Shown here: positions 1 to 12,714 of the stretch, in pieces
How positions within the stretch are numbered: position 1 is the first letter of the stretch
Layout: the number at the start of each line of letters is the position of its first letter
Source: Lathyrus oleraceus
Taxonomy: Eukaryota; Streptophyta; Magnoliopsida; Fabales; Fabaceae
Assembly: GCF_024323335.1 (NCBI RefSeq)
Contig: NC_066583.1
Coordinates: 17,902,665-17,966,664, forward strand
Direction of reading: 5' to 3'
DNA length: 64,000 nt
The notes under the pieces: model-generated
Told to the model about the DNA's origin: nothing
Databases searched by the model: none
The model's input: only the letters and a program-made list of their open reading frames with translations
Program-made: the position numbers and the translations under genes

Positions 1-1527
1 ATAGGGAACGATAATAGAGGCGGCGCATGGGCCAATGACACTTGCTAGGGATAACAAAGGTAAGTCATGAACAATCTCCAGTCTGAGTACTGGAAACAAC
101 TTCTGGCTTATCACTTGGGATGCCGAGAATGTTTTATGCTTACATGCGTATGTTTGAATTTTTCAATGGCGTAATGCTCCATGAAAATGGAAATGCTATG
201 CGATTTGGGAGGATGCAATGCAATATGATTCTACATGCAGGGATGCGAAATGCTGGGTAGAATGCCAAGCTGAGGCAAGGGGATCTGCTGGGGAAATGAT
301 CACCATCTTCTGGACCCTGGCAAGGCTGCTGGAGATGCACGGTGCAAAGAATTCCGTGGGGAAATGACCCACCACACGATGTTCTAGCAATGACGAAATA
401 CTGAGATTCTGACTGGGGAGAGAACGGCACTAAAAACCTGTTGTTGGCGAAAGCGATAGTGGTTCTGGCAACCACGGTCTGCGAGAGATGACTCAGTAGG
501 GGAAGCAAACACCGATACGGTACCGAGGTTCTTCTTCAAGGAAAGAAACCATGGATCTGGCATTGGGATTATCGATCTGGCCTCGAACTCTGAGGAGCAA
601 CCGCTTCTGCTGGGAAGATACAGTCTGGCACTGTCAACTCCGCTGAGGGTATATAGTCTGACACTGTAAACTCTACTGGGGAGTGTTTAATCTGAAACCA
701 CCGCTTGGGGGGGAGGTACAGTGGTGAGAACCTGCTGGGGATTGAAGAATCCAACGCTCTGATCAGCTCTGCAGGGATAAGATACTGAATTCGTCTATTG
801 GAGGAAAACATTCACGATCATCTGCAGGGGATTTTAAGGAAATGCCCTGAAGGTACCTGTTCTGAATAGACGATCCAAAGCACTTAAAATTTACAGCAAT
901 TTTAAATGTTTATTAAGCATGTACCTATAAAGCTCTTATGTGTCATGATGCAATGTTTATCAAAAAATTCGGACGTCATTTTTGCAAACAAAACAGAAAA
1001 ATGAAAATGAAAACAGAGATATACTGAATAACATGATTTTATTGATTGAACGGCCTCTGAATAGGCATTTACATCAGGAAGCAATCCTTGGAAAGAGGTA
1101 ATCGCACAACAGCTAAAAATAGACATTAACCTAATGGCAATGTGAAATGGATTTCTATTGGGTTCCAATTCTGCTATGACTTGCTCGTCTTCAAGATCCT
1201 CCAGATGATTAGCTTTCTAAAAGAGTGATTGGACTGTTTCCTATCCTTCAAAAGTTTCCAGTCATTGACACGAGATGAGATTCAGAACTACTCATAACGC
1301 AGTCATTCGCTTAATCCCTAACTTTTGCCTGGATCGCCCTTTTCGGGTTTTCAATCCACAGGGATACCCATTTTTGCCTAAGTTGCCTTTTCAGGTTTTC
1401 AACTTACCGGGTGTACAATCTTTTCACTTTAATACCTAATTTTTGCCCGAACCTTTTTCATTTTCTTGGTTCGCCGGGATGCCCATTTTTGCCTGGACTA
1501 CTCTTTTTATTGTCCAGCGGGTCTATT
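1..1527 (-). repeat. Tat element 3' noncoding region with degenerate tandem repeats
   Basis: No credible gene. Read on the minus strand, the part after integrase holds degenerate 30-50 bp units. Between about 1310 and 1520 the units carry the words TTTTTGCCT and GGGATRCCCA; between about 540 and 830 they carry CCCCAGCAG-like cores with CAGTCTGRCACTGT. The same type of CCCCAGCAG-rich repeat occurs at 51180-52450, so this is normal 3' filler of Ogre-type elements rather than a gene. Short ORFs here look random. Confidence 0.6.
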
Positions 1528-4500
1528 TCATGCGAAGTATTTTTTAACTGCGTCTGAGTTCATCGGGGAAGTGAAGTTTTCACCATCCATCGTTGCAAGC
1601 ATTAAGGCCCCACCATCAAAAACCTTGGTGACAATATACGGTCCATCATAGTTAGGAGTCCACTTGCCCCTGTGATCTGTCTGAGGAGGAAGGATCCTTT
1701 TCAACACCAAATCTCCGACCTGGAAGCATTGAGGACGCACTTTCTGATCAAAGTCTCTCTTCATCCGACTTTGATACAACTACCCATGACAAATGGTTGT
1801 CATTCGCTTCTCTTCGATAAGACTCAACTCATTGAACCTTGTCTGAATCCATTCAGCTTCGTCTAACTTGACATCCAACAGGACTCTTAGAGAAGGAATC
1901 TCCACTTCAACAGGTAGGACTGCTTCCATACCATACACAAGGGAGTAAGGGGTTGCCCCGGTCGATTTACGTACTGAAGTACGGTACCCATGCAAGGCGA
2001 AGGGTAGCGTCTCATGCCAATCTCTGTACGTAACGACCATCTTCTGCACAATCTTCTTTATGTTCTTATTTGCCGCTTCAACAACACCGTTCATCTTAGG
2101 GTGGTAAGGGGAAGAATTGTGATGCTGAATGTTGAAGTTCTGGCATAACTCCTTCATCATTTTGTTGTTGAGATTAGAACCATTATCAGTAATGATTCTT
2201 TCGGGAATCCCATAGCGACAAATGATTTCTTTCTTGATGAATCGGGCAACCACATGTCTGGTGACCTTCACAAATGACGTTGCTTCGACCCACTTGGTGA
2301 AATAGTCGATGGCAACAAGGATGAAGCGATGCCCATTGGAAGCGGTCGGCTCAATCTTTCCAATCATATCGATGCCCCACATAACGAAAGGCCACGGCGA
2401 AGATATCACATTCAAAGGATTCGGCGGCACATGCACCTTATCAGCATAAATCTGGCATTTATGGCACTTCCGAGCATATTTGAAACAATCAGATTCCATG
2501 GTCATCCAGTAATAACCTGCTCTCAACAATTTCTTAGCCATTGCATGTCCGCCGACATGAGTACCGAAGGAGCCTTCATGAACTTCCTGCATTAACATGT
2601 CTGCTTCGTGTCTGTCCATGCATCTGAGCAAAACCATGTCGAAGTTCCTCTTATACCGAACATCGTCTTTGTTCAAGAAGAAACTGCCTGCCAATCTTCT
2701 CAAAGTCTTTCTATCATTGTTGGATGCCCCTGTAGGGTACTCTTGATTCTTCAGAAAGCACTTGATGTTGTGATACCAGGGCTTGTCATCAACTAACAGT
2801 TCAGCAGCAAACACATACGCGGCCCTATCAAGGCGCATCACGTCGATCTTGGGAGCATGGTTCCAACGGATCACCGTGATCATGGAGGATAGAGTAGCAA
2901 GAGCATCTTCCATCTGGTTCTCATCACGAGGTATATGGTACAGCTTTACTGTTGTGAAGAAAGTCAACAGTCTTCTCGTGTAATCTCTGTAGGGGACCAG
3001 AGTAGGCTAAAGAGTATTCCAATCACCATTCACTTGATTGATTACCAGAGCTGAATCTCCGAAGATGTCCAAAGTCTTGATTCTCAAATCAATGGCTTGC
3101 TCAATACCCAAGATACAGGCTTCATACTCAGCTTCATTATTGGTGCACTCGAAAGTCAGACGAGCGGTGAAAGGCATGTGGGCACCTTTCGGAGTTGTAA
3201 TGACAACACCAATTCCACTTCCTCTGGCGTTGACGACCCCATCAAACATTAAAGTCCACTTTTCGTCTGGATCAGGTCCCTCTTCAACAACTGGCTCTTC
3301 ACAGTCTTTCATCTTGAGGAACATGATGTCTTCATCTGGAAAATCAAACTTCATCGGCTCATAATCTTCAACCGGCTGTTGAGCAAGATAGTCTGACAGA
3401 ATACTCCCCTTGATGGCTTTCTGGGAAGTATACTGGATATCGTACTCTGTCAGTACCATTTGCCAACGAGCAACTCTTCCGGTGAGAGCTGGCTTCTCAA
3501 ATATATACTTGACTGGATCCATTTTGGAGATCAGTAAGGTTGTGTGAGACAGCATGTATTGTCTCAATCGCTTCGCAGCCCATGCAAGTGCACAACATGT
3601 TTTTTCAAGCATTGAGTATCTCGACTCACAATCTGTAAATTTCTTACTCAGGTAGTAGATGGCATGCTCTTTCCTACCTGTCTCGTCGTGTTGACCGAGA
3701 ACACAACCCATGGAATTATCCAGTACTGTCAAATACATAATCAGCGATCTCCCTGGGACCAGAGGCACAAGGATAGGAGGATTCTGCAAATACTCTTTTA
3801 TCTTCTCGAACGCCCTTTGACAATCATCATTCCACCTGATAGCCTGATATTTTCTCAACAATTTGAATATTGGCTCACACGTGGCTGTTAGGTGAGAGAT
3901 GAACCTTGCAATGTAGTTCAACCTCCCTAAGAAACCACAGACTTGTTTCTCTGTTCTTGGCTCAGGCATTTCCTGTATCGCTTTCACTTTGGCCGGATCC
4001 ACCTCAATCCCTTTTCCGCTAACAACAAAACCCAGTAGTTTTCCAGATCTCACCCCAAAAGTACACTTGTTCGGATTAAGCCTCAGCTTGAATTTCCTCA
4101 AACGCTCAAACAGTTTCTGCAAATTCACCAAATGTTCTTCTTCTGTCTGAGATTTGGCAATCATATCATCAACATAAACCTCGATTTCATGATGAATCAT
4201 ATCATGGAACAGAGTCACCATCGCTCGCTGATATGTTGCTCCGGCATTTTTTAGACCAAACGACATCACCTTGTAGCAGAAGGTGCCCCATGGGGTTATG
4301 AATGTTGTCTTCTCCATGTCTTCTGGTGCCATCTTAATTTGATTATAGCTAGAAAATCCATCCATGAAGGAGAATACCGAGAACTGAGTCGTGTTATCCA
4401 CCAAAACATCAATGTGAGGTAAGGGGAAATCATCTTTAGGACTAGCCCTGTTCAGATCCCGGTAGTCAACACACATCCGTACCTTTCCATACTTCTTAGG

Positions 4501-5002
4501 TACCAAAACGATATTTGCAACCCATGGCGGATAATTTGTGACTGCTAGAAACCATGCATCCAACTGTTTTTGCACTTCTTCCTTTATCTTGACAGCCATC
4601 TCTGGTCTTGTTCTTCTGAGCTTCTGCTTGACCGGAGGACAACCTTCTTTGAGCGGCAAGTGATGTACCATGATGTCTGTGTCAAGCCCTGGCATGTCCT
4701 GATAAGACCAAGCGAAGATGTCAACATACTCTTGCAGCAATTCAATCAACCCCTTCTTCACATTGTCTTCCAAAGCAGCCCCTATCTTGATTTCTCTCTT
4801 GGCGTCCTCGGTGCCGAGATTAATCACTTCAACAGACTCTTGATGCGGTTGAATGACCCTTTCCTCTTGTTTTAATAACCTGGTAAGTTCTTCAGGGAGT
4901 TCACAGTCTTCATCACCCTCTTTTTCAGCTTGAAAGATTGGATTTTCAAAGTCAAAGCGAGCCATAGCAGAACCGTTATCAATAGGATCCGGTGATGTGC
5001 AT
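1528..5002 (-). pseudogene. pol: Tat/Ogre pol exon: RT, RNase H, second RNase H, integrase; two stops
   Basis: Reverse transcriptase copies element RNA, the RNases H remove template RNA, and integrase inserts the DNA. In order: RT with the catalytic YVDD at 4165-4176 (about codon 275); first RNase H; a second archaeal-type RNase H shortly before 3007, with the D (FDG), E (NNEAEYE) and D (FGDSALV) positions visible; then integrase with an HHCC zinc finger near 2450-2590. The integrase catalytic triad is D (2368-2370), D (2185-2187), E (2077-2079), with 35 residues between the last two. In-frame TAG codons at 3007-3009 and 1780-1782 break an otherwise continuous frame. The open frame upstream of 5002 codes for hydrophobic intron sequence. 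No protease precedes RT. Confidence 0.88.
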
Positions 5003-5253
5003 CTGCATGAGTGATGGTATGTGCTTATGAGTGTGAAAAAAAAAAGAAAAAGGTGGAAACTAAATAAAACATTGCCATTTTTTTTGAAAAACTGCAAAAA
5101 TAGAAAGATAGGGAACGAAATATTTGAATGCAAAAAGACGTCCTTTATTTATGATAAAAAGTGCAAGTGTCACATAGATGAGCCCTACAATGAGTCATTA
5201 CGCCCTAGCGGAACGTAAGACTTGGATATGCATGAATAAACAAAGAAAATTAC
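5003..5253 (-). other. Predicted gag-pol intron of the Tat element
   Basis: On the minus strand the gag stop codon TAA lies inside a GTAA donor (GT at 5252-5253). A pyrimidine-rich stretch ending in GCAG gives an acceptor with AG at 5003-5004. Removing the 251 nt would put gag and pol in one frame. An intron at this position is an established feature of Ogre elements; the exact borders here are my reading. Confidence 0.6.
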
Positions 5254-6872
5254 TCCTCCAGACAAGTGGCTTGGACAATCTCCTCAGAAGACCAATTGTT
5301 GAGAACTTCACCCAGGATCCTCGGATGCACCCAGTTATCGATGTCGCAATCACTATCCCCATCTTCATTGTTGACCGCAGAGACTAATTTGATTTCTTCT
5401 TCAATCATGTTAACGCTGGCTCCACCATGCTGGGGCATGGGATTGTTGACGACATTAGGAGCTGGTGCAAAGTTAACGGCCTTTGAATCAATGAGGTCCT
5501 GAACTACGTGCTTAAAAGCTTTACAGTTCTCAATATTGTGGCCAGGTGCCCCAAAATGGAAGCTACACCTAGCGTTGGCGTCATAACCCACCGGAAGCCT
5601 ACCAACGGGAGGAGCCAGAGTGCCCAACTGCACAAGTTGTAGTTGTTGAAGACTAGAAAGCAACTGAGCGTACGACATTGGAAGAGTGTCGAAACGCCGG
5701 TCCATCGTCCTTGGCCTCGGTTGATAGGCGGGTTTGTTACCCGGTTGTTGTGGTTGGTACTGAGCTGGTTGACGATGTGGTTGTTGTTGTTGTAGTGGTG
5801 CTGCATCTGGAATGGTCACAGCCGCAACATACAGTTGCTGATGATAGTTCTGAAAGTTATTCCTCCGGTTATCCCTGTTCTGATAAGAAGATATGGCACT
5901 TGCATCCCCTTTTTTCCTCTTCTGTTCCTGAATGAATGGCTTCTTCACCCATGATGAAGATCCATCTCCGCTCTGGGTCTTGTATGTCTTCAGGTAATTC
6001 TCCACCCTCTCTCTGGTAGAGACTACATCAGCAAAATTGGAGGCATTGCAACCCATCAGGCGCTCCAAATAAGGTCCTGGCAGAGTGTTCATGAACATGT
6101 TAGCCATTTCCTTCTCCAACATAGGAGGTTGAGCACGGGAAGCTGTTTCTCTCCAGCGTTGAGCATATTCTCTGAAGCACTCATTGCTTTTAAGAGACAG
6201 ATTTTGAAGTTGAGTTCTGTCCGGAGCCATGTCTGCATTATATTGATACTGCTTCACGAAAGCCTCAGCCAAATCCCTCCAGCAACAGATGTGGGCTCTG
6301 TCCAGCCTCATATACCATTCCAGGGATGCCCCAGCTAGGCTATCCTGGAAAAAGTACATAAGCAACTTTCCGTCATCAGAGTATGCAACCATTTTACGGA
6401 AATAGGCTTGCACATGGGTCTTCGGGCAAGAGTTGCCATTGTATTTGTCAAATATCGGGACCTTGAATTTCGGTGGCACTCTCACACCTGGGACCAGCCC
6501 TAAGTCAGCAACATCTACTCCCAGAGGATTTTGTCCTTCCACTGCCTTCAACCTCTCTTCCAATCTTCTAAACATGGGGTCCACACCATGACCCATACCA
6601 AAGTCTTCTTGCAGCAGGGGGAACTGATCGTCCTGATCATCATGAACGGGTTGTTGACCGGAGGTGACATGTAGGATTGGGATAGGCCCCGGTCCATTGG
6701 GTCCATTAACCTCTCCAGCTGGAGGATCAGTCATCGTCTCTGGTTGAGCAGGGGGATTCCTCTGTATCATCTGCCTGAGCTCTTGCTGTCCCTGAGCCAC
6801 CCCTTGAACCACATCCATGAATTGATTCATGCGGATTTTCATCTCGGCGAACTCTGCCTGTAGGCTCTCCAT
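5250..6872 (-). CDS. gag: Gag of Tat/Ogre derivative, lacking protease
   Basis: Structural protein that packages element RNA into virus-like particles in the cytoplasm; 540 aa from the ATG at 6872. It shows a coiled-coil-like start, the retrotransposon gag core (about residues 165-270, with the SLEWYMRLD block), a Q/P-rich stretch (about 350-390), and a zinc-knuckle variant C-x2-H-x5-H-x4-C near 5529-5570. Homology with the gag at 43619-44317 continues upstream of the ATG to about 6930 (shared HRY-TR words), so the natural start may be upstream or made by splicing. After the knuckle the protein runs almost directly into the C-terminal tail (NNW motif) that in the other Ogre follows the protease, so protease has been lost by an in-frame internal deletion. 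Confidence 0.85.
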   Translation of the reverse strand: MESLQAEFAEMKIRMNQFMDVVQGVAQGQQELRQMIQRNPPAQPETMTDPPAGEVNGPNGPGPIPILHVTSGQQPVHDDQDDQFPLLQEDFGMGHGVDPMFRRLEERLKAVEGQNPLGVDVADLGLVPGVRVPPKFKVPIFDKYNGNSCPKTHVQAYFRKMVAYSDDGKLLMYFFQDSLAGASLEWYMRLDRAHICCWRDLAEAFVKQYQYNADMAPDRTQLQNLSLKSNECFREYAQRWRETASRAQPPMLEKEMANMFMNTLPGPYLERLMGCNASNFADVVSTRERVENYLKTYKTQSGDGSSSWVKKPFIQEQKRKKGDASAISSYQNRDNRRNNFQNYHQQLYVAAVTIPDAAPLQQQQPHRQPAQYQPQQPGNKPAYQPRPRTMDRRFDTLPMSYAQLLSSLQQLQLVQLGTLAPPVGRLPVGYDANARCSFHFGAPGHNIENCKAFKHVVQDLIDSKAVNFAPAPNVVNNPMPQHGGASVNMIEEEIKLVSAVNNEDGDSDCDIDNWVHPRILGEVLNNWSSEEIVQATCLEE

Positions 6873-7757
6873 TACTCTCTGTTGGTTTCTGCGGGTACCG
6901 TATCGGTGAATGCCTGGGTCAGTTATCCTCTCGATGGAACACCAAACAAACTGAGAACACTGTGGCGGTACCTGTTATGCAAGACATGCTAATGAATATG
7001 TAAATGCAATGACATGTTTATCAATTCCAAAGATATTCTACCCCGTTGATTCCAGTCTCTCAATAGATAAACGATGTAAAAAAAAGACTAAGTCGTTGAT
7101 GAGAACCAAGAAAATTCCGACTAGAATCAAGTAGAAGATATAAACCCCACAGAAATGGATAAACATGTGTGAATGATTATGAATGCAAAATGATGTGAAT
7201 GTAGTGCAGTGGCCTGGGAATCAGGATCGCTGTATCTGCTTGAACATCTGTCAGGTTGCACTGTCTGGAGAGAAATTAAGAGCACACCAAACAAAGGTCA
7301 TGGGATGGATCATGTTATCCTTAATATCAACCACCCATTTTGGTGGATTATGGTTTACACCTTATCAACACCCAAGTTTCATTGATATTAAGGATACCTG
7401 ATCGGATCAACCATGAATCAAGGGTTTTTTGCAAGTCACGAGCATGGAGTTTAGGTTAAGAACCACCCAAAAGGAGTGTACTAAGGTTTAAACATGCCAA
7501 ACATGTTCTACCAAAGGTTCCCATAGTCATAATCCCATCTTTCGGATATTATCGGAGGAACAACTACTCGTATTCCAAAAATATTCTCAAGAGAGACTCT
7601 TATGAGTGTAGTATCGCGTAACAATCGTATCAAATCTTACACTTGAACGACTTTCGCACTACATCCTACGAATAGGCCAAGATGGGTTTGGTAAACTAAG
7701 GTCCTCGACTTCTAATGTCAATATTGGAAAAAGTAATGTCTAACCACAACTTACTTG
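6873..7757 (-). other. Tat element leader, part 1
   Basis: Untranslated leader between gag and the solo-LTR insertion. From about 7270 to 7757 it matches the leader of the right-hand Ogre (46135-46615) almost base for base. The part next to gag (6873-7260) does not match, because the right-hand element has ORF1 here and this one has nothing. No gene is seen. Confidence 0.7.
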
Positions 7758-10700
7758 TGTAGCGGTGTATTAGTCACTTTATGATTTATTGATTAAATCA
7801 AAAGCAAAGCATATAAAGAATCGAGTCGCCACCACACTTTTATTTATCCAAAGGAATGGCTAAAAAGCGAACAAAAGCCTAAGAAGTTTTACACATAGAA
7901 AACTAATGAAAAGATCAGAGATCTGGGTAAGGGGTTAATTACGCAATGGGAAGGTGTTAGGCACCCAAAACATCCTAGGTACTCCTAGGGAGCCCTTTTC
8001 ACAACTTGTCGTACGAAATGTTATTTGTTTATGAAATATTTATTGTGCAAACATCGATTGTAGGGATGAGAGAAAGAATATACAATTTTTATTATTTTTG
8101 TGTTTGGATGGATAACCATTGCCTATGTACCTTTACAGGATCAAAACCTCGTAGTTCGGCTAAAAGATTTCCAAAAGTATGGGTGGATTCATTTTAAACA
8201 AAAGCCCTAAGGTCTTTCGTTATCCATGGGAGAAAACTCAACCTGTACAACCACAAGTCCACCATGTGAGAAAAGCTTCAACTTGCTAGTGAAGGGTTAA
8301 CCCTATAATAAGCAAGGAAGTCTTACAATTCAATCACTAAGGACAAAAGGTGATATTAACATCAACCAACTAGGATAAATCAAACCTATGGCTAATGTAT
8401 GAAAACTTATCAAGAAGTGGACTTGAGCCACAAAACAATTGAATGAGTGAAGTTAACCAATTAGGATTATTCACAAAAATGGTCAAAGTATGATTAGAAT
8501 TCAGTTTAAAAAAAGTATTGTGAAAAATGGAGTTTGAAAATCAGAGGCTTAAGGCCTAGGTTTCTAATTTGAAATCATGTCAAAATGTTTGCACAATAGT
8601 TTTCAAGTTTTGGGTTAACATAATGGGGGTTTAAAACAACAAAAGGTGGGAGGGTGAGGAAGCAAAACTTCTTAAGTGTTCACCTCTTGAGATCATATGT
8701 AGATGATTCAAGTGATTCCTTTGGAAAAGACAATAAGCAAATAACAGATGAACAAAGTAAATGGATATTGGATGCCAATCAATGGACTTATTCCAATCTC
8801 ACAAGACAGAATGGATACCAGATGCCAATCAATGGACTTACACCAATCTCACAAAGCAAACAAAACATGGATACCAGAGGCCAATCAATGGACTTACACC
8901 AATCTCCTAAAACAAAGAGAAACATGGATACCAGATGCCAATCAATGGACTTATACTAGTCTCACAAAACAAAGAAACAAGGATACCAGATGCCAATCAA
9001 TGGACTTATACTAGTCTCCTACCATGTCACAGGAAACAAACTGCCAATCAATGGACTTATGCTTGCCTCCTCCATGGACCAAACAAAATGTTACAAAGTG
9101 ATGAACAATGTTTATGAAATGATATACAAGTAATGATGATAAATGCACAAAGGCACACTCAAGCAAATATGCACAGATGAATCAAGTAAGCAAACAAACA
9201 AGTCAATTAGCACACACTATACACAATCAATTAGGCTCAAGCAAGGTTAGGCTTTACAGCCAACTGGAATGGGGTGTTTTGAGCTCTTAACCCTAACATT
9301 GAGGGTTAGGGTGAAGCAGATGAAATGGAGATGAGGGGTGTGCCTCATAGCTCTTATCCCTGGCCTGAGAGAGCTTTGATAAATGGAAAGTGTGGGAGTT
9401 CAGAAAGTAGGAACTCTTCTCCACAAATGATTGACTCTATAAGATCTTGGGTTCTTATTCACAATGCATCAACACATGGTGTGAGCAAAGTGAATGACAC
9501 ACTGAGTAGCAGGAGATGGATTACACATCTCTTTTATTTGCCAATTGCCTCTAAAGAGGACTTTACCTGCTTGGCACAAAATTAAACAATCACAAGCATT
9601 GCCTCTTAAGGAGGACTTCAGACAGGTGCCTGCCCACATAACAGGACAGGTCTTCCAGACTACATGAAGATTAGGGATTATACCTAAGTGGTTAAGCAAC
9701 CAAGCAAAGCAAAGTTCAAATGAAATTAAAGCAACTTAGGTACCTGTGGAAACAACTAAACAAATCAGTACAATGCTCAGACAAACAGACAACAGTCAAT
9801 AAGCAACAGACAACCCCAATGTACAAAATGTGTAAACCATGAAGGCAAACTCAAGTGAATTAGCATCAACCTACAAAACACACAAATGTTAATAATCAAA
9901 AGCAAACATCAATATTCATATGATAAAGCATCATCAACTATGGAACTTGGATGCTTAAACCTGAAATCAAAGCTCACATGTAAGCAACAAACCACTAGGT
10001 CAAAGCCTAGGGTCAAAGATGGAGAAAAAATTCAAAACAGGAGCTGAAATTCAACACAAAGTAACTTCAAACACATATTGACATATCCTAAAAAGGCTCA
10101 CATCAAAATCATCCATCAAATGCATTTCATGATCAAAAGAAGTTCAAGGCAATTTCAAAGCTCATATGTGATCATCATGAATGAAAAATTCAAATCAAAA
10201 CAGAAATGATTCAAATAAATATGGAAAAATTCATGAACATTCAAGACATCTAATATGATCAACATACAAAAAATCAGAAGAATCAAAGATCATTTGGCAT
10301 GGAAATTAAATGGTACAAGTTGGACAATCAAAGGTGTGACACAAATTGTCACACTAAGTTTGCACATGCATAAAACAGAAATGGTAATTGAGAAAAATGT
10401 CAAACCAAAACTAAAATGTCAAGCAATGTGTCTAGAATCAACATGCAAAATTTCAAGTTCATTAGATTAGAAACAAGCATTTCACAATGAGATAAGCAAG
10501 GCAAGGTCACAATTAGACATATGATCAATCATCCTAGCACCAAATAAAATCCAGTCAAGCACAACTTTGGAAATTATGATGATAAAAAACTAGACAGAAT
10601 AAGGAGCATTTTGCAAAAAAAATTGGGATCAATTTGGATCAATTTTCAATTTGTTATGATTTTAGGAAGTTTGGAAAAATTTTGAAGTTCAAAAATGTAC

Positions 10701-12709
10701 AAGCATGGCAAAATATGTGAAAATGATGAAGCATTTTGAAAAAGTGAGCCAGCCAGGAATCGAACTAGGTGAAATTTTGAATGAGCGCGCGCTTCCAAAA
10801 CGGTACCGTTTTGACTTACAAACCCTAGCGCTCCAGAATTCGTAGCTAATCATGCATTTCGTAGCAAATTCGTGGCCAGTTCGTAGCAAATTCTAGAAAC
10901 TCATGATCTTCATCTTCTTCCTCACAAAGAAGATGAACAGTACATGAAGCTTCATGCGTTTCCAGAAAATTTCTCCAGAAATTCAAAACTCATACATCAT
11001 TTTAAAGCATTTTTCATGTAAATGATGAATCAAACAAAATCTAAGCATGAATCATCATATCAAGAGGAAATCGAACGAAAGAAAATTCATGCATGGAACT
11101 TGAATCTACCCTAACTCAGTCAATAGTGCACCAAATTTCATGATTCTTTCACCAGATTCATCAGGACAACAAGATCTACAACAATATAGCAATGGATTTC
11201 AAAATTAAGAGATGCGAATTATGACCTCTTGAAGAGCAGAGCCTTTGAATTCACACGATCCACAACTTTGAGGTGTCCAAATCTACTCCACAATGCTTGA
11301 AATGAAGATTGATGAAGCAATTGAAGCTTGCAAGGTGCTGGATCTAGCTCAAAACAGAAATGCCATTTCCAACTTTATGAACATGAACTGCATTTATTCT
11401 TGCACGAATTCAACCAAACAGCAATTGATCTACACTAAATCCAAGCTCAGGAACAAGAATATGAAGTCAAAATGCCATGCTATTCGGAAGAAAATTGAGT
11501 TATGAATGAGAGAATAATTTGAAGTGAGAGAGAAATTGGATCTTGAAAATGTGAAAAATGATTATCTCCTCAATTCTGTTAGGGTTTAGGTATTTATATG
11601 AAGCCCTAATCACTTTGTTAATTCATAATTAGCTTGGTTAATGATAATAAGGTGTTTTGCCAAAATCCAAATTTTGCATGGTGCATGTACCATTTACACG
11701 TGAACAGTACTTTTTCTCTCATCAAAGTCACTTAAAATCCTCTTTTAAATCCAATGGCAATGGTAAAAAGTCCATACAATGTACCAATTTTGAATTTTGT
11801 AATTTCCCTCCAAAAAAAGCATGGATTAACAAGTGATTATGTGATGATAATTCATGTAATGTGATGCATGATTTGGAAATTAGAGGTCAAAAGGAGAATA
11901 TTGCAAAAAGAACCACTCATTTTGGAGCTTTGAATCAAAAAATATGGCCATTTGGAGTCCCATGCATACTTGGCAATGATTTGATCATATCTCCTTAATC
12001 ACACATCATATGCTCATGATCTTGGACATTTTGGAAATGGGAGAGAAAGATATACAACTTTCATGTCCAACAAAATTTCATTTGAAGCTTTTTTGATGAT
12101 GTAATATTGAGTTGAAGTTGGTCTAAAACCCTTCCATTTTTGGAAAGTTCAAATTATGGGTCACTTTCTATTTTGGGAAATTTTTGACTGGACCTCAAAT
12201 TCTTCAATATGAGTGTTTGAAATGTCAAATGAGACTTGTTTGAACATGAATGAAGTATTTCTAGTCACTTCCCACCTCCAAATCCACAGTTGACTTTCTA
12301 GGTTTTCAGATGACTTGAAAATGTTCTGATGAAATTCAAGCCTCTACCACTTGGGATTTTGCTTCAAAATGACATCATAACTCATGTGAACTCTTGTGAA
12401 TGATTGTGGGGGTCCAAATCTCAATAATGACCACCATCTATTGCTCAATGAATGCCTTTCATTGCTTGACCTGCAAATGCTTCAGCTGCAAGTAACAAGG
12501 GTTAATGACATATTTTTGTACATTTTTGGTTAGTGATTAAAAGAAAAGGAATGACATACAAATGCAAACAATGCTAGGTGATCAAGAACCACTCTCAAGA
12601 AAGATCCCACCCACAGGGAAGGAAGCAAGGTGTCCAATGATCCTTGAGGCAATGCTATGTTATGATGCGATGCCATGAGGGATCTTAGGGACAAAATTGG
12701 GGTCTTACA
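7758..12709 (-). mobile_element. Solo LTR of an Ogre-family element, TSD ACTTG
   Basis: On the plus strand it begins TGTAGCGGTG and ends GGGGTCTTACA, the inverse of an Ogre LTR, so the LTR is in minus orientation. It is flanked by 5-bp duplications ACTTG at 7753-7757 and 12710-12714. The homologous leader at 46600-46640 runs through this point without interruption, giving an empty-site comparison. The length of 4,952 bp suits Ogre LTRs. Near 7790-7990 it has the U5 block common to Ogre LTRs (GTCGCCACC, AAGGTGTTAGGCACCC). A TATA-like box on the minus strand is at 11591-11599. No internal coding region remains, as expected after LTR-LTR recombination. Confidence 0.93.
8760..9070. repeat. Minisatellite, six units of about 50-57 bp
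   Basis: The core GCCAATCAATGGACTTA starts at 8774, 8824, 8880, 8937, 8992 and 9043, giving periods of 50, 56, 57, 55 and 51 bp. Units also share GGATACCAGATG and the CAATCTC/TAGTCTC words. It lies in the solo LTR. A single unit-like core, inverted with one change, occurs at about 63029-63045 in the plus-strand LTR, so the array grew from one ancestral copy. The ORFs across it are repeat read-through and not genes. Confidence 0.9.
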
Positions 12710-12714
12710 ACTTG

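Noticed and set aside
140..811. Three small ORFs at the left edge
   Set aside because: Lie in degenerate Ogre-type 3' repeats and show no conserved features.
5003..5133. Hydrophobic N-terminus of the Tat pol frame as a membrane segment
   Set aside because: Lies upstream of a GCAG acceptor and starts without ATG; read as intron.
8654..9117. Overlapping ORFs with repeated peptide units
   Set aside because: Same minisatellite read in several frames.
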